Shown in pieces: positions 6,577 through 6,752 of a DNA stretch of 6,752 nucleotides. The stretch covers positions 1 through 6,752 of the forward strand of contig JANLPB010000159.1 of assembly GCA_031366885.1 (NCBI GenBank). The letters are read 5' to 3'. Origin of the DNA: UBA668 sp031366885. GTDB lineage: Bacteria; Actinomycetota; Acidimicrobiia; Acidimicrobiales; Ilumatobacteraceae. Position 1 is the first letter of the stretch, and each line of letters begins with the position of its first letter. The notes below the pieces were generated by a model. That model was not told where the DNA came from and made no database searches. It worked only from the letters and a program-made list of their open reading frames with translations. The position numbers were made by a program, and so were the translations under genes.

Positions 6577-6611
6577 CACCAGTCGGTTTCGCGGTGTTGC
6601 CGCGCGCCAAG

Positions 6612-6684
6612 GCCCTCTTAGCTCAGTAGGTAGAGCAACGCCATGGTAAGGCGTAGGTCGTCGGTTCGACTCCGACAGAGGGCT
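6612..6684 (+). tRNA. tRNA-Thr (anticodon GGT)
   Basis: A complete 73-nt cloverleaf. The acceptor 6612-6618 (gccctct) pairs with 6677-6683 (agagggc). The D arm contains agctcagtaggtagagc. The anticodon stem acgcc / ggcgt (6638-6642 / 6650-6654) encloses loop atggtaa, with GGT at 6645-6647. The T stem gtcgg / ccgac flanks loop ttcgact (6665-6671). The discriminator is T6684, and CCA is not encoded at the 3' end (cgacca follows, but CCA is displaced by three nt). It reads ACC and ACU threonine codons. Another tRNA starts 47 nt downstream in the same direction. Confidence 0.96.
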
Positions 6685-6711
6685 CGACCAAAACGGTCGG
6701 GGGCGTACCCC
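6685..6711 (+). other. Two small hairpins in the tRNA-tRNA spacer
   Basis: Immediately after tRNA-Thr, cgacc (6685-6689) pairs with ggtcg (6695-6699) around aaaac. Next, gggg (6700-6703) pairs with cccc (6708-6711) around cgta. Neither is followed by a T run, so they are not intrinsic terminators. They could be processing structures in a dicistronic tRNA precursor, or chance in GC-rich DNA. Confidence 0.35.
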
Positions 6712-6731
6712 GTCCGGTCCAGCAAGGCCCT

Positions 6732-6752
6732 GGCGGCGTAGCTCAGTTGGTC
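6732..6752 (+). tRNA. Partial tRNA (5' end only), likely tRNA-Met by context
   Basis: The last 21 bases read as a tRNA 5' end: a 7-nt acceptor strand (6732-6738, ggcggcg), then TA at positions 8-9 and a D arm beginning gctcagttggtc. The anticodon lies outside the window. tRNA-Met is suggested only by the common actinobacterial order tRNA-Thr, tRNA-Met, rpmG; the sequence shown does not prove it. Confidence 0.8.

Overview
The window is high-GC DNA with compact gene spacing. It most likely comes from an actinobacterial chromosome, probably a non-model lineage such as Acidimicrobiia. The clues are the housekeeping gene content, a lack of clear Shine-Dalgarno sequences, TANNNT boxes 7-8 nt upstream of two start codons, and a tRNA-Thr followed by a second tRNA at the right edge. 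That tRNA pair resembles the actinobacterial tRNA-Thr / tRNA-Met / rpmG / secE / nusG neighbourhood. The phylum call is inference; the class is a guess.

Layout from left to right. (1) 1-1221 (+) is the C-terminal two thirds of an acetyl-CoA synthetase (acs), cut by the window edge. (2) 1270-3435 (+) is a 721-residue single-pass membrane protein with a disordered, Val/Pro-repeat cytoplasmic half. Its outer half looks like a zinc-metalloprotease fold whose HExxH motif has been lost. (3) 3432-3920 (-) is a YajQ-family protein that meets gene 2 tail to tail, with a 4-nt stop-codon overlap. (4) 3975-4056 (+) is tRNA-Tyr(GTA), divergent from yajQ and followed almost at once by a strong intrinsic terminator. 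(5) 4154-5947 (+) is an Uup-like ABC-F ATPase. (6) 5968-6480 (-) is a GNAT acetyltransferase of the phosphinothricin/methionine-sulfoximine type. (7) 6612-6684 (+) is tRNA-Thr(GGT), and 6732-6752 is the 5' end of another tRNA.

Functionally the window is mostly core: acetate activation, translation (two complete tRNAs plus an ABC-F factor) and YajQ. The genes do not form one pathway. Only acs and the membrane protein are close and co-directional (48 nt apart), so they could be co-transcribed. I see no mobile element, CRISPR array, phage gene or defence system, and no stretch over 300 nt lacks a gene. The least ordinary item is the membrane protein with an apparently dead protease domain. I would not describe anything here as a new multi-gene system.
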